From Rhodospirillales bacterium (GTDB lineage: Bacteria; Pseudomonadota; Alphaproteobacteria; Rhodospirillales_A; JACZKS01): a stretch of DNA of 25,206 nt. Below are positions 1-8,331 of this stretch, piece after piece; the stretch's first letter is position 1; each line of letters begins with the position of its first letter. Where the stretch lies: assembly GCA_018648445.1 (NCBI GenBank), contig JABGRG010000053.1, positions 1 to 25,206 on the forward strand. Reading direction: 5' to 3'. A program made the translations under genes and the position numbers. The notes under the pieces were generated by a model. The model worked only from the letters and a program-made list of their open reading frames with translations. It searched no databases and had not been told where the DNA came from.

Positions 1-45
1 TTGGAAGCCTTCGTCAAATCATTGGGTGTTGCACTTGAAATTTGA
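1..45 (+). CDS. C-terminal end of an upstream gene (partial)
   Basis: An open frame enters from the left edge and ends at the TGA at 43-45, giving the tail LEAFVKSLGVALEI. Its stop overlaps the TTG start of the next gene (ATTGA at 41-45), so the two are probably translationally coupled. In this position a partner histidine kinase for the downstream response regulator would be expected, but 14 residues are too few to identify a family. That the frame is coding is inferred only from the overlap geometry. Confidence 0.45.
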   Translation: MEAFVKSLGVALEI

Positions 46-908
46 ATCCAGCTATTATTGACGACGACAAAAATAGCCTTGAGTTTTTCTTGGAATTATT
101 TGCCGATCTAAAAATAGATGTCCGCGGATTTGGCTCCGCGGAAGATTTTCTCGACGCCTATACGCAAAGCCCTTTTGAATGTGTTGTGTCGGATGTTCGG
201 ATGCCGGGTATGAGCGGCATTGAACTACAGAAAAAACTTGCCCGTGATTATCCCACGTTGCCGGTCATTATTATCACCGGATTCGCCGACATTCGGCTGG
301 CCGTCGATGCCGTGCGCAACGGCGCCTTCGATTTCATTGAAAAACCGGTCTCACACCTATTGTTGAGAAAACGGGTGTTCGATGCGTTTTCGACCAGCGC
401 GTTCGATAAACTGATCAATCAAAAGGTTCGGCTCATCGACAACATGATGGGCAAGTTGACTCAACGGGAAGTGGTGGTTCTTCGCTACGTCTTAACCGGC
501 GAAAAAAACAAGGCCATAGCCCACAAATTGGGCATTTCCGAAAAGACGGTCGAGGTGCACCGCAACAATATCAAGAACAAATTCCATGCCCGCTCTTTCG
601 TCGAACTTGCAGCCCATATTTCGTTCTATCGAGGTGCCAAGATGGACAGGATGGAAGTTTTAGAACGCGTGGATTTGGAAAATGACGTCCTGACCGCCAT
701 TCGTGGATGCGAGCCGGACGATGAAAGTACGCATTGCTTTTCAAAAATAGACGAATTCATAAAATCAAAAAACCTGGTTGGCGACGAAATCGGCGTATAC
801 GAGAAAATTCAAGTTCTCATCGAACTTGAGAAAATCACTTCTGACTGTCCGTGGGCGGACGATAATTTCTGCCGTGCGCAGCTTATCCTTTCAAATATCA
901 TGGGGTGA
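42..908 (+). CDS. FixJ/NarL-family response regulator with long C-terminal extension
   Basis: 288-residue two-component response regulator. The receiver domain (about 1-120) shows the acidic pocket IDDD (6-9), phospho-acceptor D51 in SDVRMPGMSG, the T79 switch in IITG and K101 in FIEKP. A LuxR-type helix-turn-helix follows at about 139-195 (LTQREVVVLRYV, KAIAHKLGISEKTVEVHR). Family members normally stop near 200-210 residues; here about 90 further residues (200-288) follow, acidic and probably helical, with several Cys and no recognised domain. An in-frame TGA lies at 36-38 and no ATG or GTG precedes the receiver, so TTG at 42, overlapping the previous stop, is the best start. The N-terminus is short for the family. 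It probably binds DNA when phosphorylated by a kinase encoded just upstream; its targets cannot be read from the sequence. Confidence 0.88.
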   Translation: MNPAIIDDDKNSLEFFLELFADLKIDVRGFGSAEDFLDAYTQSPFECVVSDVRMPGMSGIELQKKLARDYPTLPVIIITGFADIRLAVDAVRNGAFDFIEKPVSHLLLRKRVFDAFSTSAFDKLINQKVRLIDNMMGKLTQREVVVLRYVLTGEKNKAIAHKLGISEKTVEVHRNNIKNKFHARSFVELAAHISFYRGAKMDRMEVLERVDLENDVLTAIRGCEPDDESTHCFSKIDEFIKSKNLVGDEIGVYEKIQVLIELEKITSDCPWADDNFCRAQLILSNIMG

Positions 909-914
909 ACGCCC

Positions 915-928
915 GGCGCTTAAGCGCC
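915..928. terminator. 14-bp perfect palindrome between convergent genes
   Basis: GGCGCTTAAGCGCC lies in the 21-bp gap between the stop codons of the convergent response regulator and molybdopterin oxidoreductase genes. It can form a 5-bp GC stem with a TTAA loop on either strand. There is no convincing T tract, so a bidirectional terminator is only a weak inference from position and symmetry. Confidence 0.3.
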
Positions 929-929
929 T

Positions 930-3002
930 TCAGGCCGCCGGTTTGATCCACACCGCCGTGTCGTGAAACGCGCACCCTCCGGCGGGGGCCACGGTGTCGG
1001 CACCGGTCAGCGCGTTGATACCCATCCCGTCAACAAACGCTTCGTTGGGCCAGACGCTTTCGACAACGACCATGCCGGGGCGAACCGCGTCGGTAATCCC
1101 GGCGTGCAATACGACCCGTCCCCGGCGGTTGCCCAGTTCAACGGGCACGCCGTCGCGCAAGCCCAATTGGTCCGCATCGGCGGGGTTGATTTGCGCGATG
1201 GGGCGTCCGCCCTCGCCCGCCTTCGAGCTTTCGGTTTCGCTGAAGGTGGAATTGAGGAAATTGCGCGCGGGACCGGCAACCAGCCGGAAAGGATGGGCGT
1301 CGGAAGCTTCTTCCAGCACTCGCATGTGGTCGGGCAGGCGCGGCAAATTGCGCGTATCCGAACCCACCGAAGCCCAATCGGCCCTGAAATGATACCGCCC
1401 GTCCGCTGTGGGGAAGCCGCCCGCGAACGGCGTCGCCGAAACCGGGGAGCCGCAATCGAACCACCGTTGCGCCAGCACCTCGTCGGCGTTTGGCATATTC
1501 GACGCCCGCAAGGTTCGGTCGATGATTTCCCACTCAGACAACTCAAACCCCTCGTGGGCCAACCCCAGCCGTTCCGCCAGAGCGCAAAGAACTTCGTGAT
1601 TGGAACGGCTTTCGCCCCAGCGCGAAATCACCGAACGCGACACCTGAAGGTAGGTCTGGCCGTACGACGTATACATGTCGTCGTGCTCAAGGAAGGTGGT
1701 CGCCGGAAGCACGATGTCGGCGTAGCGGGCGGTCGAGGTCATGAATTGCTCGTGCACGCACAAAAACAGATCGTCCCGCAACAACCCTTCGCGAACCAAC
1801 ACGCTTTCGGGCGCCACCACCGCCGGATTGGTGTTCTGCACAATCATGGCCGTGACCGGCGGGCCGCCCTTTAGCGCATCCGCGTCACCGGTCAGAACAC
1901 GGCCGATTTGGCACATGTCCATTGTGCGCGCGCTGGTCGGATGGTCCGCACCCCGGATAAGCGTGCGATCAAGGTGGGCAAAGGCATCGCCCGTGGCCAG
2001 CAAAGCGCCCGCTCCGGGCCGCGCCCACGCGCCGGAAACCGCAGGCAACGCCGAAATCGCATGAACCTTGGCCGCGCCGTTTCGCGACCGGCTAACCCCC
2101 ACGCCTAAGCGAATAAAACTGCGTTCGGTCTTTCCGTAAAGGCGCGCCAAGGAAACGATATCCTCGGCCCGCAGTCCCGTAATTTCCGCTGCCCACGCCG
2201 GGGTCTTGTCTGCGAAATGCCGCTCGACCTCGTCATCGAAATCGCAATGGGCGGCCAGAAATTCGCGGTCCGCCAGGTTTTCGCTCAGCAGGACGTTGAT
2301 CATGGCGCAGGCCAGAGCGTCATCGGTGCCGGGTTTGGGCGCGATGTGAAGGTCGGCCGCCTCCGCTGTGGGCGTGCGGTGGGGGTCGATAACCACCAGT
2401 TTGGCCCCGTGCTTTTTGCGGGCCTTGGCGATATGGCACATAACGTTTATCTGGGTGGCCACCGCGTTCATGCCCCAAAGCACGATCAACTCGGCCTCGG
2501 CCATGACCAGCGGGTCGGTGCCGATTACGGACCCCACGCCCGCTTTCCACCCGGCCTTGCCAATGGTCGAACAGATGGTCCCGCCCATGAGTGAGGTTCC
2601 CATGACGCGGCGGAACCGCTCCAGCCCGTCGCGCTGTACCAGTCCCATGGTTCCCGCATAGTTATAGGGCCAGATGCTTTGTGCGCCGTGCTCGGCGGCG
2701 GCCCTTTTGAAGGCGTCCGCCACCGTATCAAGGGCTTCGCTCCACGATACGGGTTCGAATTTCCCCTCACCCTTCGCGCCAACACGTTTCAGGGGCGTGG
2801 TCAGGCGGTCGGGATGGTGGGCGCGTTCGGCATAACGCGCTACCTTGGCGCAGACCACGCCGTCCGTATAGGGCATGTCCTTAGCCCCGCGAATTCGGCC
2901 AATGCGATCAGGGGCCTCTATCTCCACATTCAGCGCGCAAGCGCCCGGGCAGTCGTGGGGGCAAACGGAATGGCGGACGGACGCATCGAACGTGGTTGTC
3001 AT
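930..3002 (-). CDS. Molybdopterin-dependent oxidoreductase with N-terminal 4Fe-4S cluster
   Basis: 690-residue member of the DMSO-reductase/formate dehydrogenase superfamily (COG0243). The N-terminus carries C14-x3-C18-x3-C22-x28-C51, binding one 4Fe-4S cluster. The likely Mo/W ligand is C144 in GGTICST, where formate dehydrogenases and acetylene hydratase have Cys or Sec. The C-terminal part (about 575-690) looks like the molybdopterin dinucleotide-binding barrel (QINPADADQLGLRDGVPVELGNR). There is no Tat signal peptide, so it should act in the cytoplasm. No electron-transfer or membrane subunit lies beside it, so the substrate and electron partner are unknown. It is transcribed divergently from ccoN, with a weak GGTAGG-type ribosome site before the ATG. 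The superfamily assignment is secure; any specific enzyme name would be a guess. Confidence 0.9.
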   Translation of the reverse strand: MTTTFDASVRHSVCPHDCPGACALNVEIEAPDRIGRIRGAKDMPYTDGVVCAKVARYAERAHHPDRLTTPLKRVGAKGEGKFEPVSWSEALDTVADAFKRAAAEHGAQSIWPYNYAGTMGLVQRDGLERFRRVMGTSLMGGTICSTIGKAGWKAGVGSVIGTDPLVMAEAELIVLWGMNAVATQINVMCHIAKARKKHGAKLVVIDPHRTPTAEAADLHIAPKPGTDDALACAMINVLLSENLADREFLAAHCDFDDEVERHFADKTPAWAAEITGLRAEDIVSLARLYGKTERSFIRLGVGVSRSRNGAAKVHAISALPAVSGAWARPGAGALLATGDAFAHLDRTLIRGADHPTSARTMDMCQIGRVLTGDADALKGGPPVTAMIVQNTNPAVVAPESVLVREGLLRDDLFLCVHEQFMTSTARYADIVLPATTFLEHDDMYTSYGQTYLQVSRSVISRWGESRSNHEVLCALAERLGLAHEGFELSEWEIIDRTLRASNMPNADEVLAQRWFDCGSPVSATPFAGGFPTADGRYHFRADWASVGSDTRNLPRLPDHMRVLEEASDAHPFRLVAGPARNFLNSTFSETESSKAGEGGRPIAQINPADADQLGLRDGVPVELGNRRGRVVLHAGITDAVRPGMVVVESVWPNEAFVDGMGINALTGADTVAPAGGCAFHDTAVWIKPAA

Positions 3003-3059
3003 CGTGAGAAACCTACCAGTACAATAATTTCAGCGTATGGTAACATAGGGCTAATTTTC

Positions 3060-3088
3060 TTGGTCAATTTTCGGACATGCTGTATACA
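3060..3088 (+). promoter_or_regulatory. Candidate sigma-70-type promoter of the cco operon
   Basis: TTGGTC (3060-3065) and TATACA (3083-3088) are separated by 17 bp and lie about 75-100 bp upstream of ccoN, in the 158-bp gap shared with the divergent oxidoreductase. Each hexamer matches the consensus at about four positions. I found no well-spaced FNR/FixK box (TTGAT-N4-ATCAA) upstream of it, although cbb3 operons are usually under such control. Prediction only. Confidence 0.35.
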
Positions 3089-3117
3089 CTGTGATGATAC
3101 TAAATCTCTTGTAAGGA

Positions 3118-3129
3118 CTTGAGATCAAG
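3118..3129. repeat. Short inverted repeat in the ccoN leader
   Basis: CTTGA-GA-TCAAG is a 5+2+5 inverted repeat about 30 bp upstream of the ccoN start. The half-sites resemble those of FNR (TTGA...TCAA), but the spacer is 2 bp instead of 6, so it should not be read as a standard FNR/FixK site. It could be a leader element or chance. Confidence 0.25.
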
Positions 3130-3160
3130 CAGAATAAGCCGGTGGGGTAGGGGGAAATAA

Positions 3161-4636
3161 ATGAACCAAGCGACAGCGGCCGTTGGCGGAAACCCGGACA
3201 GCGGGGCCTATAACGAAGAAGTCATCCGCAAATTCGTTATCGCTGCGACGTTCTGGGGAATTGTCGGTTTTTTGGTCGGCGTTCTCATTGCGCTGCAATT
3301 GGCCTATCCACAATTCGACCCCTCACTCGAATGGCTGACCTTCGGGCGCCTTCGACCCGTTCACACGTCCGGCGTGATTTTCGCCTTCGGCGGCAATATC
3401 CTGCTGGCCACGTCGTTCTATTCGGTGCAGCGCACCTGCCGGGCGACCCTTTTCGGCGGAAAAACGCTCGCCGACTTCGTATTCTGGGGCTATCAGTTTT
3501 TCATTGTCATGGCCGCCCTTGGTTATGTGCTGGGCGTCACCCAAGGCAAGGAATATGCCGAACCGGAATGGTATGTGGATTTGTGGCTGACCCTGGTCTG
3601 GGTGGCCTATCTGGTGATCTTCGCGGGCACGCTGTTTAAGCGCAAGGAACCGCATATTTATGTTTCAAACTGGTTCTATCTGTCTTTCATCCTGACGGTC
3701 GCGCTGCTGCACATCGTCAACAATCTGGCTTTGCCCGTTTCGGTTTTCGGGGCCAAAAGCTATGTCGTCTGGGCCGGTGTGCAGGACGCCATGACCCAGT
3801 GGTGGTACGGCCACAACGCTGTGGGCTTCTTCCTGACCGCCGGGTTCTTGGGCCTGATGTACTATTTCGTTCCCAAGCAGGCGGAACGGCCGGTTTATTC
3901 GTACCGGCTTTCCATCGTCCATTTCTGGGCGATTATCTTTCTATATATCTGGGCCGGACCGCATCATCTGCATTACACGGCGTTGCCCGACTGGGCGCAA
4001 ACCCTGGGCATGACGTTCTCGGTCATGCTGTGGATGCCGTCGTGGGGCGGCATGATCAACGGCATCATGACGCTGTCGGGCGCCTGGCATAAGCTGCGCA
4101 CCGATCCGGTGCTGCGCTTCATGGTGGTTTCGGTGGGTTTTTACGGCATGAGCACCTTCGAAGGCCCGATCATGTCGATCAAGGCGGTGAACTCGCTCAG
4201 CCATTACACCGACTGGACCATCGGCCACGTTCACTCGGGCACCCTTGGATGGGTCGCCTTTGTCAGTTTCGGCGCGCTGTATTTCCTGGTGCCGCGCCTG
4301 TGGAACGCCTCGCGGCTCTACAGCCTGCGCATGGTTTCCTACCACTTCTGGATCTGCACCATCGGCATCGTCGTCTACATCACGTCCATGTGGATATCGG
4401 GCATCATGCAGGGCCTGATGTGGCGCTCTTACGATAGTCTGGGCTTCTTGCAGTATTCGTTCATCGAAACGGTCGAAGCCATGCATCCCTTCTATGCGAT
4501 CCGGGCCTTCGGCGGCATCCTGTTCCTGCTGGGTTCGTTGATCATGGTTTACAATCTGTGGAGGACCACCAAGGGTCATATTCGGGATGAAGCCCCCTAT
4601 GTTGCGGCGCCCATGGTTGAGGGGGCGCGGTCATGA
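3161..4636 (+). CDS. ccoN: Cytochrome c oxidase, cbb3-type, subunit I
   Basis: 491-residue catalytic subunit of the high-affinity cbb3 oxidase in the cytoplasmic membrane. It reduces oxygen to water at the heme b3-CuB centre while pumping protons. The sequence shows about 12 membrane segments and all the expected ligands: H68 in RPVHTSG (low-spin heme b), H218 in WWYGHNAVG with H268/H269 in GPHHLHYT (CuB), Y262 in FLYIWAG (cbb3-type cross-linked Tyr position), and H356/H358 in GHVHSG (heme b3 and heme b). Length is normal for the family. The ATG is preceded by a G-rich ribosome site (TAGGGGG), and the stop overlaps the ccoO start as ATGA. First gene of the cco operon. Confidence 0.98.
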   Translation: MNQATAAVGGNPDSGAYNEEVIRKFVIAATFWGIVGFLVGVLIALQLAYPQFDPSLEWLTFGRLRPVHTSGVIFAFGGNILLATSFYSVQRTCRATLFGGKTLADFVFWGYQFFIVMAALGYVLGVTQGKEYAEPEWYVDLWLTLVWVAYLVIFAGTLFKRKEPHIYVSNWFYLSFILTVALLHIVNNLALPVSVFGAKSYVVWAGVQDAMTQWWYGHNAVGFFLTAGFLGLMYYFVPKQAERPVYSYRLSIVHFWAIIFLYIWAGPHHLHYTALPDWAQTLGMTFSVMLWMPSWGGMINGIMTLSGAWHKLRTDPVLRFMVVSVGFYGMSTFEGPIMSIKAVNSLSHYTDWTIGHVHSGTLGWVAFVSFGALYFLVPRLWNASRLYSLRMVSYHFWICTIGIVVYITSMWISGIMQGLMWRSYDSLGFLQYSFIETVEAMHPFYAIRAFGGILFLLGSLIMVYNLWRTTKGHIRDEAPYVAAPMVEGARS

Positions 4637-5355
4637 ACTTTAAAATCCTCGAACGCAATGTCATCGTTCTGATCGTCGCCATCCTGATCACGGTGTCCAT
4701 CGGCGGACTGGTGCAGTTGATCCCGCTGTACACCATGGAAGTGACCATCGAGAAGGTCGAGGGCATGCGCCCCTACACGCCGCTGGAACTGGCGGGCCGC
4801 AATATTTATGTGCGTGAGGGATGCTACCTGTGCCATAGCCAGCAGGTACGGCCCTTCCGCGACGAGGTCGAACGTTACGGCCACTACAGTCTGGCCGCCG
4901 AAAGCATGTACGACCATCCGTTCCAATGGGGATCGAAGCGCACCGGCCCCGACCTGTCACGGGTCGGCGGCAAGTATTCCAACGAATGGCACGTCGGGCA
5001 TTTGGTGGGTCCGCGCGATCTGGTTCCCGAAACGGTCATGCCCGCCTACCCGTTCATGCTCGAGCGTGACCTCGATTTCGGCGATATCGCTCTGCACATG
5101 GATACATTGCGCGCCGTCGGTGTGCCCTATACGGCGGAACAGATCACCCATGCCTTCGAAGACGTAAAAAACCAGGCCAACGGCGAAGAGTTCGACCCGG
5201 ACGCGCTTCTGGAACGTTACGCCAAGGTCCCCATCGGGGACTTCGACGGCGATCCCGAACGCATCACCGAGATGGACGCCCTGGTGGCCTATCTGCAAAT
5301 GCTGGGCACGCTGGTCGATTTCACGGCCTTCAAACCCGAATTGTCGCACAGGTAG
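4633..5355 (+). CDS. ccoO: Cytochrome c oxidase, cbb3-type, subunit II (mono-heme)
   Basis: 240-residue membrane-anchored c-type cytochrome that passes electrons from CcoP toward the CcoN active site. One N-terminal membrane anchor (about 10-32) precedes a periplasmic domain with a single heme site C64-YL-C67-H68 ([18 protein letters not shown]), and M136 in [10 protein letters not shown] is the likely axial Met. The motifs [12 protein letters not shown] and [10 protein letters not shown] are typical of CcoO/FixO. The ATG overlaps the ccoN stop (ATGA), indicating translational coupling. Confidence 0.97.
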   Translation: MNFKILERNVIVLIVAILITVSIGGLVQLIPLYTMEVTIEKVEGMRPYTPLELAGRNIYVREGCYLCHSQQVRPFRDEVERYGHYSLAAESMYDHPFQWGSKRTGPDLSRVGGKYSNEWHVGHLVGPRDLVPETVMPAYPFMLERDLDFGDIALHMDTLRAVGVPYTAEQITHAFEDVKNQANGEEFDPDALLERYAKVPIGDFDGDPERITEMDALVAYLQMLGTLVDFTAFKPELSHR

Positions 5356-5366
5356 GGGGTGGATCG

Positions 5367-5528
5367 ATGGATTTATCCGGTTTCTGGGAAGCCCTGCGGC
5401 CCATGTGGCTGGTGTGGCTGGTGATCCTGTTCGGCGGAGTCGTCTTTTGGGCCTTCCGGCCGAAAAACAAACAGCGGTTCAAGGAAGATGCGATGATTCC
5501 CTTTAAGAACGACAACGGCGGGGGCTGA
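5367..5528 (+). CDS. ccoQ: cbb3 oxidase small subunit
   Basis: 53-residue protein starting MDLSGFWEALRPMWLVW, with one membrane helix (about 13-30) and a short polar tail. This is the size and layout of CcoQ/FixQ, which stabilises the association of CcoP with the CcoNO core. It sits 11 bp after ccoO and 3 bp before ccoP. TAGGGGGTGGAT ahead of the ATG is a good ribosome site. Identity rests on length, hydrophobic pattern and the canonical N-O-Q-P gene order. Confidence 0.9.
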   Translation: MDLSGFWEALRPMWLVWLVILFGGVVFWAFRPKNKQRFKEDAMIPFKNDNGGG

Positions 5529-5531
5529 ACC

Positions 5532-6392
5532 ATGGCGGAACGCGAAATAGATCCCGTCACGGGAATCGAGACCACCGGTCACGAGTGGGACGGCATTAAG
5601 GAACTGAACACACCGCTGCCCAAGTGGTGGCTCTATTCATTCTACGCCACAATCGTCTGGGCCATCGGGTACTTCGTTCTGTATCCGGCGTGGCCGAGCC
5701 TTTCGGGCTACACCGAAGGCATGTTGGGCTATTCGTCACGGGCCGAACTGGCCGCCACCATGGATCAGGTCAAGCAAAGCCGCGTCGGCTGGCTGACCAA
5801 ATTCGAAGAAAAATCGGTGGACGAAATCGCCGAGGATCAGGAACTTTTGCAATATGCCATGGCCGGCGGACGGGCAATTTTCGGCGAGAACTGTGCGCCC
5901 TGTCACGGAGCGGGCGGCGCGGGCGCGCCGGGTTATCCGGTGCTGGCCGACGACGACTGGATTTGGGGCGGAACGCCCGAAGAAATCTATACCTCGGTCC
6001 AGTACGGCATCCGCTCGGCTCACGAAGACACCCGCGAAGCCATGATGCTGGCCTTCGGCGCCGACGAAATTCTGGAAGCGCCGCAAATCAAGTCGGTGGC
6101 CAATCATGTCATGTCGCTGGCCGGCGCGGGCCAGTCCACCGCGGAAGGCGCGCTGATTTTCGAAGAACAATGCTCGGCGTGTCACGGGGAAGACGGCAAG
6201 GGATTGCGCGAAATGGGCGGGCCCAACCTGACCGACGGCATCTGGCTGTACGGTGAGGGCGTCGAGGCGCTCACGGCCCAGATCGCAGCGCCGAAACACG
6301 GCGTCATGCCCGCCTGGGTCGATCGCATTGATGACGTCTCGATCAAACAGGTCTCCATATACGTCCATTCGCTTGGCGGCGGAGAAAAATGA
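5532..6392 (+). CDS. ccoP: Cytochrome c oxidase, cbb3-type, subunit III (di-heme)
   Basis: 286-residue di-heme cytochrome c that accepts electrons from soluble or membrane cytochrome c and hands them to CcoO. A soluble N-terminal stretch ending in LPKWW leads into one membrane helix (about 33-52), then two periplasmic cytochrome domains: C121-AP-C124-H125 and C214-SA-C217-H218. M259 in HGVMPAW is the likely axial ligand of the second heme. Family length and motifs are normal. The stop overlaps the ccoG start (ATGA). Confidence 0.97.
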   Translation: MAEREIDPVTGIETTGHEWDGIKELNTPLPKWWLYSFYATIVWAIGYFVLYPAWPSLSGYTEGMLGYSSRAELAATMDQVKQSRVGWLTKFEEKSVDEIAEDQELLQYAMAGGRAIFGENCAPCHGAGGAGAPGYPVLADDDWIWGGTPEEIYTSVQYGIRSAHEDTREAMMLAFGADEILEAPQIKSVANHVMSLAGAGQSTAEGALIFEEQCSACHGEDGKGLREMGGPNLTDGIWLYGEGVEALTAQIAAPKHGVMPAWVDRIDDVSIKQVSIYVHSLGGGEK

Positions 6393-7828
6393 ACGAAAGC
6401 AGCGCGCCCGCCGGTCGGCCGCAACCGCTTTTTGCGTCCCATGAATGGGTCTATTCGCGCAAGGTCAAGGGAACCTTCCGAACCCTGAAGTGGACCCTGC
6501 TTTGGTTGTTGCTGGGCTTTTACTACGTTGCCCCCTGGTTTCGCTGGGAGCGTGGCGAAGGCGCGCCCGATCAGGCGTTCCTCATCGACATGGCCTCGCG
6601 CCGGGCCTATTTCCTGTGGATCGAGATATGGCCCCAGGAAGTCTATTATCTGGTCGGATTGCTGATTATCGGCGCCATCGGATTGTTTTTCGTCACCGCC
6701 CTGGCGGGGCGCGTCTGGTGCGGTTTCTTTTGCCCGCAAACCGTCTGGACCGACCTTTTTTTGTGGGCCGAAACCCTGATTGAGGGCGACCGCAACGCCC
6801 GCATGCGCATCGACCGCGCACCCCTGTCGCTGGATAAGGCGTTTCGCAAGGTCGCCAAGCACGGGGTTTGGCTGTTCATATCCGCGGCCACGGGCGGGGC
6901 CTGGATTTTGTACTTCGGCGATGCCTACGAGGTGCTGCCCGAAGTCTTCACGGGCCGGGCGTCCCCCACGGTTTATTTCCTCATCGGATTGTTCACGACG
7001 ACCACCTATCTGCTGGCCGGTTGGGCGCGCGAACAGGTGTGCATCTATATGTGCCCGTGGCCGCGTTTTCAGGCCGCCATGTTCGACGAGGATTCGCTGA
7101 TCGTCACCTATGAAGCGTGGCGGGGTGAACCGCGCGGCAAGGCAAAAACGGGGCAGTCTTTTGAAGGACGGGGCGATTGCGTGGATTGCACCCTGTGCCA
7201 CCAGGTCTGTCCCACCGGCGTCGATATCCGCAAAGGCCAGCAACTGGCCTGTATCGGCTGCGCGCTGTGCATCGACGCCTGCGCCGGGGTCATGGATCGC
7301 GTCGGTCTGCCGCGCGGCCTGATTACCTACGATTCCATCGCCAACCAGATCGCCCGCCAAAAAGGCGAGCCTTCGACATTGCGCCCGGTGCGGCCGCGAA
7401 CCATCGCCTATGTGGCGATCCTTGCGCTGGTCGTGGCCGTCATGACGTTCAGCATGGCGACCCGCAGCCGCGTCGAGATCAACGTTCTGAAGGACCGCGC
7501 GCCCCTGTTCGTGCGCCTGACCGACGGCAGCATCCGCAATTCCTATACTTACAAGGTTCTCAACATGGAGCGGCAGGCGAAAACCTTCGAGCTCAGCATC
7601 GACGGGATCGAGAACGCCCAACTTCGCGTGATCGGCTTTGAGGATGAGTGGACGGATTTAGCCAAATTGCCGGTAAAGCCGGATGCCGTCGGCAGTTTCC
7701 GGGTGCTGGTGCGGGCCGACCGCGCAAGGCTGGACGGCAAATCCAGCGACCTGACCCTTGTTCTGGAAGACAAAAGCAACGGGGCCGTTCACGAATACGA
7801 TGCCGCTTTTTCCGGGCCCGCACGGTGA
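6389..7828 (+). CDS. ccoG: cbb3 oxidase assembly polyferredoxin
   Basis: 479-residue membrane-bound iron-sulfur protein of the CcoG/FixG/RdxA family, required for cbb3 maturation and proposed to reduce copper during CuB delivery. Membrane segments in the first half carry the conserved C111-GFF-C115-PQTVW and CIYMCPWPRFQ motifs. Two 4Fe-4S ferredoxin motifs follow: C264/C267/C270/C274 and C288/C291/C294/C298. A C-terminal helix at about 335-355 precedes an Ig-like periplasmic domain. It is coupled to ccoP by an ATGA overlap. The exact chemical role is family knowledge, not visible here. Confidence 0.96.
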   Translation: MNESSAPAGRPQPLFASHEWVYSRKVKGTFRTLKWTLLWLLLGFYYVAPWFRWERGEGAPDQAFLIDMASRRAYFLWIEIWPQEVYYLVGLLIIGAIGLFFVTALAGRVWCGFFCPQTVWTDLFLWAETLIEGDRNARMRIDRAPLSLDKAFRKVAKHGVWLFISAATGGAWILYFGDAYEVLPEVFTGRASPTVYFLIGLFTTTTYLLAGWAREQVCIYMCPWPRFQAAMFDEDSLIVTYEAWRGEPRGKAKTGQSFEGRGDCVDCTLCHQVCPTGVDIRKGQQLACIGCALCIDACAGVMDRVGLPRGLITYDSIANQIARQKGEPSTLRPVRPRTIAYVAILALVVAVMTFSMATRSRVEINVLKDRAPLFVRLTDGSIRNSYTYKVLNMERQAKTFELSIDGIENAQLRVIGFEDEWTDLAKLPVKPDAVGSFRVLVRADRARLDGKSSDLTLVLEDKSNGAVHEYDAAFSGPAR

Positions 7829-7833
7829 GCGCG

Positions 7834-8331
7834 ATGGCACAAAACAAGCGCGCCGACGGTTGGTGGTATCCGTGGATTTTCGTCGGCGGAATGGTTCTGG
7901 TCGCCCTGGTCAACGGCGTCATGATTTTCATCGCGCTGGATAGCTGGACCGGTTTGGAAACCGAAAGCCACTATCGCAAAGGCCTCGATTACAACGAAAA
8001 CCTTGCCGCCGCCGAAACACAGGCACTCCGGGGATGGCGCTTAGATTTGGACTGGAAGGTCGCCTCGGTTTCGGGCGACACCCGGACCATTGAAATGCGC
8101 GCGCAGTTTGCCGAGCGCAACGGTCAGGCGCTGAACGACCTTTCCGTCACCGCCCTGATCGTGCGGCCGACCCATGAGGGCTACGATTTCGAAGTTCCCC
8201 TGCAAGCGATGGGAGACGGCACGTATTCAGCCACGGCCAACCTGCCACTGGCAGGGCAATGGAACGTACGCATTCATGCCTTGCGCGGCGACGAGGCGTT
8301 TCAGGAAGTTCGCCGGTTGCAGGTCAGATAA
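7834..8331 (+). CDS. ccoH: cbb3 oxidase assembly protein CcoH/FixH
   Basis: 165-residue protein with one N-terminal membrane helix (WIFVGGMVLVALVNGVMIF) and a periplasmic domain of the FixH family. It contains the typical ESHYRKGLDYNE segment just after the helix. CcoH is required for stable cbb3 assembly. ATG 7834 was chosen because GGTGAG (7824-7829) lies at good spacing; a GTG at 7825 that overlaps the ccoG stop is an in-frame alternative adding three residues. The stop overlaps the ccoI start (TAATG). Confidence 0.93.
   Translation: MAQNKRADGWWYPWIFVGGMVLVALVNGVMIFIALDSWTGLETESHYRKGLDYNENLAAAETQALRGWRLDLDWKVASVSGDTRTIEMRAQFAERNGQALNDLSVTALIVRPTHEGYDFEVPLQAMGDGTYSATANLPLAGQWNVRIHALRGDEAFQEVRRLQVR

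Noticed and set aside
963..1874. Long open frame on the + strand opposite the molybdopterin oxidoreductase
   Set aside because: It lies entirely within the well-supported minus-strand gene, has Arg/Gly/His-rich composition and no recognisable motif; it is a high-GC shadow frame.
3118..3129. CTTGAGATCAAG as an FNR/FixK site for ccoN
   Set aside because: The half-sites look right but the spacer is 2 bp rather than 6, and it lies downstream of the best promoter candidate.
6182..7621. 479-codon minus-strand frame opposite ccoG
   Set aside because: It covers ccoG and the ccoP end on the other strand, with composition typical of antisense frames in GC-rich DNA; the + strand has full Fe-S and membrane motifs.
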